DNA of 64,000 bases from Aspidiotus rigidus (taxonomy: Eukaryota > Arthropoda > Insecta > Hemiptera > Diaspididae), in assembly GCA_035079385.1 (NCBI GenBank), contig JAVHKY010000013.1:930001-994000 (forward strand). The letters run 5' to 3'. Both the position numbers and the translations under genes were made by a program. The notes below the pieces were generated by a model. The model made no database searches. It saw only the letters and a program-made list of their open reading frames with translations, and was not told the DNA's origin. Below are positions 24,616-36,800 of the stretch, piece after piece (the stretch's first letter is position 1; each line of letters starts with the position of its first letter).

Positions 24616-25674
24616 TGCGCCACACTGCACTGCGCCAGAAGGAATATCTTATATCTACTGAGATGTATCTCGAACGAGTACAGCGAACACACTGAAGTAC
24701 AAGTCGTACGAGCATGGCGAGTCACCGTAAGTCAGGGACAGCTCAGGTTAGGAGCGACCACGGCTGGAGACCCTACACACTCTGACAATATACGTTAGAG
24801 CCATGATCATAGAAAAGATGGAAATTTTTTCGTTGAGCTAAATTAAAAAGAAGACGAGAAATGCAGCTTTAGAGAAAATATTCTTAAAGAAAAGCTCTAA
24901 CGTTGGCTCAATACCTACGAGTATGATTCCCGTCCAATCAATTTACCATAGTATTGCATATATATATTTTAATTTACAATACAATCTTAACGTTTTTTTC
25001 AGAAATGAAAATTTTGAAGGAGTGTAGCTAGTCGCTTTCTCTCTCATCACGTGTGTCCTAGCATGGGTTCCCCAACCGAGCTTAAGTAAACGAACCAAAA
25101 CGTATAATAATCATTCAATCTTTTCTCGAACTAAAATAGAAAAAAAGTAAACTTTATTACTGCGCGAAAAAAGATCATGAGATTTTTGTAATATCCGTCG
25201 TTTGACTGGTTGAAATTTGTTGGAAAATTGATTCGTTTCACATTCACAATTCTTCTCATCTAGTCGATGTTTTTCTGATTTATGTTTTCAATCTCAAACA
25301 TTATTACCATCGAAATACTGACGCTTTCTATCTTTCGTCTCTATTTTCGAACAAGGGTGATGAAAGCGGTACGCGTGTGGTATTTTAGTTGCCTATGCTG
25401 CTCGCCGTTGGCCATCCGCGGAATTCGCCATCATCATCGTCGTAGCCGCGCGCTAAAATCGATTCCTCCCGATACGAAAAATGACTTGGGGAATATTTTC
25501 TCGTCATTTAAATTAGCGCGGAAAGAAGACTAAACGTGCTGTGGTTCCACTTGGCAGAAGGTGTGCCTACGTGTGTAGCCCCTAAACGGGACGATAAAAC
25601 ATAGTTTGAATGTCCGAAACAAACGCATATATGCGCGGGAGAATTAATTTAATTTTTTAAATTACCAAATACAG
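24616..25674. other. Non-coding stretch
   Basis: No supported feature. The open frame at 25282-25533 plus is short and lacks protein-like character. Confidence 0.4.
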
Positions 25675-25745
25675 GCAAGCAGCAGCATCGACTTCCAGCA
25701 TGACGACAAACGATACGGAGACTTGGAAAGACCCGTACTACACCA
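25675..25745 (+). CDS. Candidate 71-bp internal exon, unrecognised gene
   Basis: A T/A-rich tract leads to the acceptor AATACAG at 25668-25674, and GTAAAA at 25746 can serve as donor. In the first frame the exon reads ASSSIDFQHDDKRYGDLERP and further without a stop, a polar, protein-like sequence; a second frame is also open, which weakens the case. If real it would leave in phase 2. No neighbouring exon was linked to it, so the host gene is unknown. Confidence 0.3.
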
Positions 25746-26139
25746 GTAAAATAATTTGCATTTCTCTTTCCTTATAACCTGCTCGCTTCGGAATTTGACG
25801 ATCGTATTACTAGTAGGTTCCTCTTTTATTGCGACTTCGTGACGATTTAATTTATGAATTCACAAATGTATTCAACTTTTTTACTTGGAACCCAAGAAAA
25901 TATGACGTCAAAATTATTCGGATTCAGTCACAGGTTTCACAATAACGTTTTTCAATTACATCATCAGTTAATATGTTGTCTGCACCTCGTTCGCTAGGAA
26001 CTCTTTCAAAAATATGTCCTGTGTTTCTTTTACTTTAACGATAGACCAGTGAGGATTACTCACCTGTTCCGGCCAGAACATGATTCACAAACCATTCGAA
26101 CATCCACAAGTTTGTCAAGTGAACTGTAATTTACATTTC
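25746..26139. other. Non-coding stretch
   Basis: Nothing recognised. Confidence 0.4.
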
Positions 26140-26398
26140 AACAGGGAACCCGTTTTATGAGGGGATGATTTGAAGAAACATGACGGGCGCTGGCCGCGGG
26201 GGCCGTTCGGCAGAACGTGGGACTTGGAAAAATTTCGACCTCCGGGTTTTATATGATAGGAGGGGAACTTGAAAAAATTACGACCTCTGAGCATTATTGT
26301 ATGATAGGAGGGGGGGGGGATCTTGGAAAAATTTTGAATATTGAGCTGAATTCGATAGGGTAAACTTGGGGAAATATGGACTTTCGAGCTCAAACTTC
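26140..26398. repeat. Decayed minisatellite, about 45-55-bp units
   Basis: Units share ACTTGGAAAAATTTCGACCT, then TATGATAGGAGGGG. Clear units begin at 26221 and 26266, with two more decayed ones to about 26398. The complementary family occurs at 27485-27645 and a related one at 51430-51665. Confidence 0.65.
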
Positions 26399-26901
26399 CA
26401 AGGTGGCGAAGGACAAAGTTCAATAATTATTTTGAAAAAGTTTAAACAAAGAAACCCCCATAAATCAGGTTCGCTGTTTGCCTCGATTAACTCGATTAAT
26501 GAAGGTAACCCCGAGCAGCTAACGAACTAGGCTGCGAGTTTTTTGCAAAGGTCGCTATGTGGATGATTTTTCAGTGTTATTCGGCCCAAATGTGGCACTA
26601 CGGTCCAACATTTGATTGGTCGTAATATGGATGATTCTGCAATAGGATCTGGCCGCAAACTGGACCCACCAAATTAAAAGTTATAAGTGAATTAGATACT
26701 ATCTGAGTGCTCAGTGAATTTGCGTCTACGGCTATGGTGACACTGAGTTCTTCCCTTAAAATAACAACTATTACTTGATCGGTCGTCCAATAAGGATCTA
26801 TTAGGTGGGTACAAATTCAATATCGAATAAAAGCATTAGTTACTTCATCAAGAAAAAGATTTTTTCCATGGTCAGAACAATATACGGTAATAAAAACTAA
26901 T
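26399..26901. other. Non-coding stretch
   Basis: No exon supported; lies between the minisatellite and the hammerhead-like locus and may be part of the same decayed element. Confidence 0.35.
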
Positions 26902-26992
26902 GATCACCTTAGAATTTTATTTTGGACGTACCTGATGATGGTAGTTAGGCTATCGAAACGTTGTAATAAAAAAATAAAATTCTAAGGTGGTC
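26902..26992 (+). ncRNA. Hammerhead-ribozyme-like motif in a 22-bp stem (locus A)
   Basis: CTGATGA at 26932-26938 is followed by a stem II hairpin (GGTAG/CTATC, GU allowed, loop TTAGG) and then GAAACGTT at about 26955-26962. The bases just outside pair (TAC before CTGATGA with GTA after GAAACGTT), giving stem I. Beyond a small internal loop, 26902-26923 pairs with 26971-26992 over 22 bp with a single GU. This is the arrangement of a minimal type-I hammerhead, in which the palindromic ACGU forms stem III between two copies. Hammerheads of this kind are known in Penelope-like elements and retrozymes. No element ORF was recognised beside it. Activity is untested. Confidence 0.55.
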
Positions 26993-27484
26993 AATAGTGC
27001 CAATTTATCTAGGTATGTTTTTAGTTTCTTTAGTTTATAAAATTAGTGCACAGTTGAGGAATATTCTAAACTGGTTGAGCGTGAAGTACGTAGAGCTTCA
27101 TTTAGGATTTTCTTCAGGAATTTGATGAAGCGGTAAAGCGCACTTGTGGCTCAAGTTTAATAGGAGAACGAGTCTTGTCGAAGAAGTGTGGTGGATCTCG
27201 TAGTTGGAGATGGTTCAAGTTGTGGAACTTGTTGACGATGTTGGTTTTTGGTTTACCTTCGGTGGGACAATGGAGAAGGCTCCTTGAGGGGCTGTTTGTA
27301 TGGGTGCCGCGAAGGTAAGTGAAGGGGCACTAACCAGACGGTAGGTTCTCAGTTTACAGGTGCATACCGGTTGAGCTGGAACCAGGAGCTGAACAAAACC
27401 TTAACAAAGTTAAACCTGTTCTATGGGTTGAATTGGTTTTGCTATTGAGAATTAAACTTGAAGTCTTGAAGATTCTCAAGTTTT
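26993..27484. other. Non-coding stretch, possible decayed element body
   Basis: GC content is somewhat higher than in the flanks and short open pieces exist on both strands, but no domain was recognised. Confidence 0.35.
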
Positions 27485-27645
27485 CCTAGTTTCCTTGTAT
27501 CATCGTGTATGTAGCCTGAAAGTAAGAATTTTTCGAAGTTCCTTTCTTTCCTATCATACATTGTGGTTTGAAGGTCAAAATTTACTTCTAAATCCCTTTC
27601 CTATTGTAGATTATTACAGCTTGAGGGTCGAAATTTTTCCAAGTT
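27485..27645. repeat. Minisatellite, about 55-bp units, inverted relative to 26140-26398
   Basis: Three units share TTCCTATCATACA or TTCCTATTGTAGA, followed by GGTTTGAAGGTCAAAATTT or GCTTGAGGGTCGAAATTT. These are the complements of the units at 26221-26398, so the same repeat flanks the hammerhead-like locus in opposite orientation. Confidence 0.6.
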
Positions 27646-29523
27646 TTTGGTTGGACGGCGTATGGCAAATAAGTAGGTCAAAGCGTTTAAATGTAACTTT
27701 CACCCACCAAAGTCAGATAAGTCGAGTACTTTGACAGGTACACACCCCATGAAGATACTACGAAAAAACTGCTTTCCGCGCTCTTTATGAGGTAGGCGAA
27801 GAGCAATAGAAGTTTTTAAACGATAATACAATAAATACCGTAGTATTTGTATCTGATCATTTTTGTTTCGGAAGAAAAAATACTGTCAAGAGACTGTGGA
27901 ATTATAATCGTCGAAAAAACGAAACTTTTAAAACTTGACAAGCGAAACAGAAATCTATCCTCTTTTTTCGTAGAAAAACGAAACTCTCCCAACATCTGCG
28001 GATTGGCGTGAGCAAAAACTAAGTATCACATAGTATAACACGCTCTGTCTCGTCTGTTCAAACTTTATGACTTTTGTCAGTGAAGCACTTGTACACGCGG
28101 ATAATATAAAGAAGATCCATTTAAAAAGTGTTGAGGTCGGTTATGGTATGAAAACACTCTTACAGCAATTTACAGCGAGAATTTATGGTTGTAAAAAGGA
28201 TACTAAAAACTGGGGAAGTTATTTAAAAGATTTTTGTCCTTTTTTCCCCCTTTTTTTCTCGCGCGCGTTTTCTCTCTTTCCTTCCCTCCGTCCGTCTTTG
28301 TTTCTCGTTCTATACAATATCCACTCGTTGAAATGAAAAGGATCGTCAACAGGTGGTTCAAAAAGATCTAACTTAAAGGATAAGATGAGAGGGAAAAAAA
28401 GGCTTCACTTTTTCTTTTCTTTTTCTCTTTTATCGCCGTTTAAGATTACTTATGAAAGGTTAGACGGTAGTAAATGCTGACGATACTTCAGTTAAGGACC
28501 TTTTTATCCTGAGCGACGCGTCTTAATTTCACGTTTTTGATTTCCGTACACCACGACGTGAAAGTTACCGGTACGCTTCCAGCTTTTTTCCACTTTTTTC
28601 TCTCCGTCAATGGAAAGAAAGAGAGATAGGAAATAGGGAAGTAAAACGTTCGTTAGTTCTTCTAATTGATTCCGGCACGCTCAAAAAGTTTGCACGATGT
28701 ATTTCTCTTCCACACACGCACGTATTCCTAAATTTTTAATCGCTGTATGTGACGCATAATATAGAGTAAATCTACCTTATACAAGAGTGACAGCAACAAA
28801 TTCGACTCGCGTGAAATGGGCTCGCTAAGGAAGAGTGGAAAAGACGATAAGAAAGAATAAAGAGGAACGAAAAACGACTTACCGAGGAAATTGTCCAGCA
28901 GCCCATCGTTATCATATGCAACGTTTATTGATTTTTTTTCTTACCCCAATGCAATTTCGACATCAACGTTTTGTGGTCCATTTTTTCTCTCCTTTATATA
29001 ACTTACAGCGAATGTAAGCCATCTTCACGTCTCTTCTGATCGTCCATTCGTCCTCGAGGCTAGGATACTACAACGACGTGTTTGTAGGTATTTATTAGAA
29101 TTTTAGTTTGTATATCGATAGTACTTATTTCAATTTGCAGATTGGAAACTTATCGTACTCGTTGGATCTGTTTTTCTTCCATTCCTTTCTTATTATTTTT
29201 TTTTTTTTTTGCATTTGAATTACTCGGAACCCGTCATTGACGAACTGTTCAAATATTTATAAATTGTCCCAATAAAATATCGCATTATTCCAGTGTGTGT
29301 AGATCAGATGTTTTCCAGGGAAAATTTTCACGATTGCTCAAGATGTTGACGAATATTTTCGGTTCTTCCAACAGATTAAATGTTTGGGAAATATGGATGT
29401 CCAGCATTTTGAGAGATATATAAGTTCCACTAGAAGAACAGAGATTCACGCCATTCTCTCTTATTTCAAAAATCTAATCTGTCCAATAGAATTTAATGTA
29501 CCAAAACCTTCGCGCTAGATAAT
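27646..29523. other. Non-coding stretch
   Basis: Contains a pyrimidine-rich segment at about 28245-28310 and a T run near 29198-29210. No supported gene. Confidence 0.4.
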
Positions 29524-29649
29524 AGAGTTTTTGCATTCGAACGTTATTGAAATAACGTAACGCTAACGTTAAATTTTCCCATTGCTCACAATGAGAAAAT
29601 TTAGTGTTAACGTTACCGTAACATGATAACGTCCCAGTGCAAAAACTCT
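29524..29649. mobile_element. 126-bp palindromic foldback element
   Basis: The outer ends are AGAGTTTTTGCA (from 29524) and TGCAAAAACTCT (to 29649). Inside, ACGTTAT, GTAACG, TAACGTTA and AAATTTTC are each matched in inverted order across the centre at about 29588, with a loop of a few bases. The target duplication is unclear. A non-autonomous foldback MITE without coding capacity. Confidence 0.7.
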
Positions 29650-29781
29650 CTAATATTTTCTAGTAGCTTTCCAGTAGCATAAATGTGACCTGTACCGCAA
29701 GAACGTTATTAGTGTGCAATGCAACGAAACGCCGAAAGGATTTTAAACAGGTATTTCCCAAACATTTAAAGTTCATTTTGA

Positions 29782-30028
29782 CATGTTTCATGTCTTTTCT
29801 CTCGCCGGACCCCGATTTTGAAACTCGCGAGTACACCCCCCCCCCCCCCCCGTCAAGAGAGACCGTGCGTCCGTGCAAATCTCTACCTCGTGGGTGATTC
29901 AGAAATTTGCGAGTACACCCAGCGTGCGTCCGTGCACATCTCTACCCCGTGGGTGTTCAATATTGCTTTTCGTACAAGCATTTGTGTGGCTTAAAATTGC
30001 GTAATGAAATATAAAGACATGAAACATG
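29782..30028 (-). mobile_element. CATGTTTCATGTCTTT inverted-repeat element, copy 1
   Basis: The 16-bp inverted ends CATGTTTCATGTCTTT (29782-29797) and AAAGACATGAAACATG (30013-30028) are perfect. Similarity to the copy at 60206-60437 includes interior motifs (GTGTACTCGCG and a poly-G/poly-C run) and the outer block GGCTACGCCAG at about 30043-30053, with inverted orientation between copies. The interior holds a duplicated segment (about 29820-29895 and 29905-29960) ending TCTCTACC[T/C]CGTGGGTG. Confidence 0.65.
29820..29960. repeat. Imperfect tandem duplication of about 65-80 bp
   Basis: Two copies share GCGAGTACACCC, GTGCGTCCGTGCA and ATCTCTACC-CGTGGGTG. The first has an expanded poly-C run (about 29836-29850) that the second lacks. 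Confidence 0.75.
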
Positions 30029-31114
30029 ATCTTCATTTATTTGGCTACGCCAGAAAATTTTTTTCTGCTATTTGAGTATCAAGACATAGTCGATTATCCA
30101 TAAGACGGAGAAATAATAGAATTAAAATAAAAATAATGATTTATTTCACTGTTTAGTGTTTTCAATGCAAAATATGATCAAAAGTTACTGGTGTAAGAAA
30201 AAATCAATATTATTGTTTTTCACTCGTTTTATTGCCACACTGATTTATTTTGATTATGGTTCAATGTTAGGTTGACAACGCGTATTGATAAGTCAGTGTA
30301 GCCCTTTTAGAACGCTCAAATAAACATTCAAACACGAACTGTTCCTGTTTGTTTTCTTATTGCAGAACACCTTTTTGGAAAATATTAATTTTTCTGTACC
30401 TAACCACTTATCCAGATTTTTTATTCTTATTATAGAGAATTCAAAATTTTCATTATACGTATATAATTTATAATATCAATATTTTTTCTTTAGAATGCAG
30501 TGAAATAATTAATTGGAATTGTCGATTTCAAAACATTTTTGAACACTACAACAGATATTACAGAAAAAACTAGACGTGCTGAAGAAAAACTGTGAACGGC
30601 ATAGTGTTCAGCGTTGAAAATACTTTAAGAATCAACTGGAATTGATCATGCTATTACAACAATTTTTTTTTTTTTTTTTGACGGTATACTCTTAAAGTAA
30701 AGTGGAAATAACAAAACCTGTTTACCTACTCATGATATTGACAGGTTTATCAATATCGTTCATAGGTACTTATTGGTGTGAATTCTGAAGAAAGTTATTC
30801 TTTTTTTATTTACCGGTACGTTTATTGTGTTTATTTTATGTATTCGTTGAACCATGGGAACATTTACTTCTCGAAATAGGTATAGTTGTTCAGACCCAAA
30901 TTTTCTTGGTTTTCTGAATAGAGGATTTTGAGGGACTTTTTCTGTTTTTTTTTTTTTAATTATTACCGGTAATTTTAACTTTGTTTTATAAGCGACCCCC
31001 AAGCTGGGTTATACCATACTACATTTTTGATTGGATGACCGCCATAATATCAATTGTTCTTTTCATCTCGACAGAGATCAAATTGTTTTTTGCAGTACTG
31101 TAGATAGATAGGTT
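30029..31114. other. Non-coding stretch
   Basis: AT-rich, with a T run near 30662-30679. Nothing recognised apart from the outer block of the preceding repeat. Confidence 0.4.
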
Positions 31115-31526
31115 TTAGTAATTTGGTCGCCGGTGTCTTATACTGTGCTCTTTGCAATTCATGTTTCTATCTATGATTACCCCTAGATATTTTGCTTCAT
31201 CAACGGTTTGAATACTTTGATATTCTCCCTCATTTTCGTGATTTCTGTTTTGCCATCCTTTATTACGTATAAATATTTTTATACATATCTCTTCCATCTT
31301 TCTTGTTCTTCATCAGAGAGAAATATGTAGGTAATGTAGGTATTGAGTTTGTTTTATTTACGTTGAGTATCACATTTTTGCCTATCGAATCCGTAATTTT
31401 ATTCGTGTTCTTTTTGGTACCTAAGTTAATACTCATTCCAAAATCGTTTTCTGCCACGAGTTTGGTTATGAATGTTGCTAATACACTTGAAGGTAGACTA
31501 GAAAGCGTTTGGGTTCGGACAATCAT
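31115..31526 (-). pseudogene. Non-LTR retrotransposon reverse transcriptase fragment
   Basis: Read on the minus strand, a piece with LVAENDFGMSINLGTKKN (about 31405-31460) is followed by VDEAKYLGVIIDRNMNCKEH (about 31145-31205). These match the spacing of the GMxINxxKTK and KYLGxxID blocks after the catalytic site in LINE reverse transcriptases. The YADD motif is missing and the two pieces lie in different frames, so this is a short dead fragment. It differs from the R1-like element at 12.9-14.3 kb, so a second LINE clade is represented. Confidence 0.6.
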
Positions 31527-33619
31527 GAATCATTGAAATACTTTCAATTTCTCGATTTCGTTCGAGCGTATAAGGTGAAAATTTACATTAGGGAAGCTAC
31601 AGCAAAATAATTAGAAAGAAATACTCTTCGTTGCACATTACAACGATATAACTGGCGATAATTTCCTCCCCTCGACGTCTCTTCTTCGATGTTAAAAGCA
31701 TTCATACCCGTATGTCGGATAGGTAACGTTGGATGCGCTTGCGATAAACTCGCATATCGTTTGTTCTCGTATTTCACAGATTTTTCTCTTTATACTCAAT
31801 TTGAATACAGAGACAGACGGAGAAATTCTAGAACAAAAGTATCACGGAACTGAACGAGCATAGCGAGATATTTCGATTATTCTTTTGTATACGCTGGAAC
31901 GCGTTAGTATTAAAGTGAGACAAAGAAAGAGAAAGACCGTTGGTCATTTTTCCTCCTTTGCCGTTGTGTCTAGCACATATGCGAAATAAGAACGTGAAAA
32001 AAGAGGTGGAAAAGAGAAGAAAATGGGGAAAAACAAAAATGCAAAAACACAGGGAAAAAAAGGAGGAAAATCGATTGCCGAGCGTGTATGTTGCGATAAT
32101 TATACGGAGAATTTTTACGCGACAGGGTCGAATTTCTCTTTACGAATGCTGTGTTATTCTAGAGGTGTGTACCGAGTTTATAACGTTCAAGATAGGGTCA
32201 AAGAATGTCCTTTGGACGATACGTGTCTTTTTCTCTTTTTTATTTTCTCATGTAGCCCAAGAAGCGAACCTCGTCATCGTTAGTGGGCTTTTCTTTTCGT
32301 TTTTCTACTACGTCGATGCAAATACTCGCGCGAGTATGCGTGTGTACCGACGAGGGAGCACTCACGAGTTTAGAAAAGAGAATTGACGATATATAGACGA
32401 AAAGAAAAGTTAAAAAACTGCAGCGATGTTGGAAGAATTTATCAACAAAATATCACCAGTCATCTGGTATACGTATCTGTAAACCAGCAGCTCGACAAAT
32501 GGTGAAAAAAAATGCGATGGCTCTTTTTTTCTGCATTTCGCATATTTCGCGACAATTTTTCTTTTCAAAAATGAAAGAACAAAAGCGTTACGTAAAACGG
32601 GTGGTAGTTTGCTCGCCGTTTATAAATTCTTATTCGTATATTATACGTGTACGTAATGTAGTCTATTTAGCCCCTGTGTGCAGCGGCGATATACTCGTAT
32701 TTTATACACGGTAACGTATGCGTTCCGTAGTGTACGTTTTATAGCGTAGATATTCATGCAAACAGTTAAAGAAGGGATATAACAAAGGAGGGCTTATTAA
32801 TCTTTTGACTCGTGAAAGTTGAGCTAGCGAGTGTGGACCAACAGCGTGCGCAAGACGATAATTTATCTCGAATTCGATGAAACGTTATACAGTACGAGTT
32901 TACTTTCTCACTCCACTCTCTTCTTCGTGCTCTCTTTCGCGCCGTTTAAAAGGGGATTTTTCTTACGCGAAATGGACGGACGCGTACATACGTATAACTG
33001 GACGAACAACAACGAACGAAATTGATATCGAGCAGAAAGAGCGAGAGCGAAAAAAATTATATTTAATACGCATATATATATACACATACCCATCGTTCTT
33101 GTGCTCTTTTCTGCTCGAAAAACTACGAATATATTTGCAGGTATTATAGGATCCGTACAATCTTTTAGAATAAAATCATCGTTTAGGGACTCGAAAAATG
33201 CCCTACACGCTGTAAAACTCGCCGCTTCGAACACAATAATCGAGAAAATAGAATTTACAAACAAATTAAGTCAACACGGATCGTATATAGCTTTTGAATC
33301 TCCCATAGCTTACACGCGCGCATTTTTTGGGAAACGCGAACGATTTAACGATTTCAAGACAAAATTCGAATACATTTCCAGCGAGTGTAAGGATTAAAGC
33401 GTATGCATAGACCAGAAAACGTTGTTTTCCATACTACCTTAAAATATTATATCCATTCTGTATAAAAATCAATCCCTATTCGCGCTTATCCATTGGAATT
33501 TCAAGCGAAGAAGAGGGAAAACTGAAGGGGCGTAATTCTCGGAATTGTATCAGCGTTAACATTATCGCCGCAGATATCCATCTCCGTAAACAATTTGTTT
33601 CCCCTCTGAATCCATGGAA
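31527..33619. other. CpG-rich non-coding stretch, no supported gene
   Basis: From about 31800 to 33400 the DNA has many CG dinucleotides and overlapping open frames on both strands (for example 31940-32386 plus and 33101-33397 plus), but none shows a recognised domain or a coherent exon pair. The composition resembles that of the 37.8-39.4 and 42.2-43.3 kb segments. Confidence 0.35.
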
Positions 33620-33860
33620 AAAATAAGAAAAACTACCCCTCCGAACCCTCATTTGAAGCCTTGTTGAACTCTTTGTTCTCGTTTTTTCCTATTTGAAGTC
33701 CTTTGAATTCCCAGGCTCAAAGGGCTTCAACAGGGACAAATCTGAAGCCCCTCAGTTCCCCAGGCCTCTTTGGAAAAATTACCCACTTGATTTCATTTGA
33801 AACCCTGTTTCCCCTTTTGGATCCCTGAAGGCCTTTCCATTCAAAGGTTTCAAGTGGGAA
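33620..33860. repeat. Degenerate TTTGAAGCCC/GGGCTTCAA low-complexity repeat
   Basis: Words such as TTTGAAGCC, GGCTTCAA, TTTGAAACCC and AGTTCCCCAGG recur with irregular spacing on both strands. It is a decayed tandem repeat without a fixed period. Confidence 0.4.
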
Positions 33861-36800
33861 CAATGTTCATCGCGGGTCCGGTAAGCAATGGGTTTTCCCT
33901 CTAAAGCCAGTAAATGTGTCGTAAATTTCAAAAAAAAAATCGATTTTGGTATTTCTTTTTGTAATATGAGTATGGCATTGAGTTCCAGATGATCAATGAA
34001 ATATTCTAACATTTTTATTTTTTTAATTTTTTAATTTTTACAGTCAATGATTGCATCAAGTCTTATTGGAATCCAGTTTAAAATTTTCCAGTAATCGTTT
34101 CATCTACTTAGAAAATTTGCCAAAATTATTTTAGAATTTCTTCTCACTTTTCGATTCATTGAACTAGGAAATATATTAACATTAATAAAAACTATAAAAA
34201 AAGTAAATGTTGAATTCAGATATAAGAGGGGGTATCTAAATCACGGAATCATAGCGCATAATATTCACCTCAGACAGGCAATAGGATTCGTATAGATGAG
34301 GACAGATGAGGAAATATGACGAAAAAATTTCCTGGCCCGAGCTTCTTCCTCTATTTCATAGGATTCGTGTCAATATTTGTTTGTAGACATTTCTGAGAAC
34401 TAATCCAAGGTACAGAACGAAAAAAAGGTCGTACGGCGCTCTAAAATTTTAAACGTTGATGGAATTTTATTCAATTTTACTTGATGTATTTTTATAAAGG
34501 AAAAACTGTTTGAGATAAGATCTTTAAATAAGTTTCCTTTCTTTCATTTAGAAAGAGTGATAAGGGTAAAGGAACAAGAAAATAACGAGCAAGTTTTCAA
34601 GTCGTCAGAAAAATCTTAATTTCGTTGACTACACTTTGTGAGAATCGTCAAAGGAACTCAAAAAACATCCGAACGCCCGACCTACAGCCCTAAGGAACAA
34701 TCTTCCTTTCACGAGATGAAATAATGGTGGGCCGACCATTTCTTTGATGTTTTTGAAACTCGTTATAAATATAGGTAAGTTTGAAAGAAAAAAGTTATTT
34801 TCGAGTCTGTAATATTTCAAAAGATGTACAGCAGTTCTCTTTTACGATCTATAGGAAGTCAAGTTTTTGATTCTTAGTGAATACTTTCGGAGGCTTTTAT
34901 TTTAATTTTATAGTAAATTTTAAAACAAAGAATCGTTTGTAAACGAAGAAAGTTAGCGAGAACCAAACTGATTCGTAAAATTTCTCTTCAGTTTTTACTA
35001 TTACTGCAGGCTATAAAGCGAATAAATTAAATCTCGGATGTTCATTTTCAAAATTAGTTCCATATCTTGACGGATCTTCACCATGCAAGTAGCCCACCCT
35101 GTTTTTGCTTTTTTCCAAACTGTTTGAACAACTAACCTACCTAAAATTATAGAAAAATTTTTATGTTTCAAGTTTTCCCTGAACAAGGTGGTTGCACGTA
35201 TTGAGTATTTCTTTTTCTATCGCAGCTCTTCAGGTATCTCATCTCTAGGTATAATTTCTCAACAGCTATGATATTCCCAAGAGATTAGAATTAAATAGAA
35301 ATAAATAAAAAGCTTCACTTTTTACTAGGTCCGTATCGTTTCTTATCGTTGCTCAAAATTCCAACGCTTTGACCGCAGTAAAGCGTACACCAGGACAGAC
35401 CAAGTTCATTATTTTTCTTGCAAGAGACTTCCAAATTAGTATAGCACCGATATACATTGAGAGTGATTTTCTATTCATTCAAACATTATTCGAATGCAAG
35501 ACGCATTTGAAAGCTAGACGCTTTCCGATTTACGAACTTTTAAATCAGAGAAGAAAGTTATTTATTAATTTCTTCAACGAGCTTTGAAACTACAAGGTCA
35601 TTAGCTCGACGGTATAACATAGTATGACAATAGATGAAAGATAAGTAGGTAGATAGGAATTAGTATGGACGGTTAGATTGTTTCGACGTTGGTGTAAAAG
35701 TCAATTGATCGTAAGTATTGTAAAGTACCACAGTTTTATGGAGTTTTTGAGTGCTTGAGTGAGGGAGGAGGTTGGGTTAGTGGAAGAGTGAAGAGGTTAA
35801 AAGTTGGAGGCAGGAGAAAAAATGGTCAATCGTTAAATTGTCTTATTGTCTGTAGGGGCTGAGATCAAACTTTATAGTTGTGTGAGGAGAATGAGTTGTA
35901 CGATTGGGTTGGAGCTGTATGCATCTATAAGGAAATGAAGAGAAGAGAGGAGAATCAGTGAGGAAAAGATACCGGTACTGCTTATGCGTATACCAGGGAT
36001 TGGGTTGTCATGTTCTCTGAGAATTATCTATTCATCGATTTTTAAAATTTTTTTCCTATCTTCATTTCGTGTTATCGGCGCTTAAAAATTTTTTGACGTG
36101 ATTAAAAAATGAAAAGTGATTATTTGAAGGCGGTAAAAAAAATGTCAATCACAGAATGTGTTTTGCAGTACGATGAATTTTAAATAGGTCATGGAAACCG
36201 CAATGGAATTTCCCTTCTTATGATATGTTACTGGGTAGAAAATGAACATGCGATCGTTCTGTAGCCGAAGAAAAAAAAATGTCCTTTCAAGCTACATTTT
36301 ACGAGTACTAAAATTATTCAAAAATTTTGCAGGTGATGTACTATGAGTTTTTTTTTAGAGAGATCAGATGAGCTCTCATAACTTACAAGATTTCCACTTC
36401 GCTTAAATTTGATGTGAGTCAATGGACCTTGTTGACAGGAATGTCGATTTACAAAAGACGTATCTGAGGAAGGGGGCAAACTGCTGTTTAGATTTTCTCT
36501 TCGAATTCATTTAATCCCTGTGGGAACACTGTTTGCAAAATATTTGTAGAATGAATTATGATGTCCAAAGGTGTAGATACAATTTTTTATGGAGAGGGGG
36601 GAAGGGGTTATTCTAAGTATCATTATTTCTTTATTCAAGGAAAGTACGCAAAAAAGACTGTAAAAATGCGAGAAAAAAATTGCAACGGATATATCCCTAT
36701 ACTGCCCCCTTTCATCTACACCACTGATGATGTTCAATGGTTTCACTTATTAGATATAGTCAGAAAATCATCATCTGTTACTGGTTTATTAACCAAAGGC

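Noticed and set aside
31940..32386. 148-codon plus-strand open frame
   Set aside because: Lies in a CpG-rich segment where several frames are open together; low-complexity Lys/Glu then Phe stretches; no gene signals.
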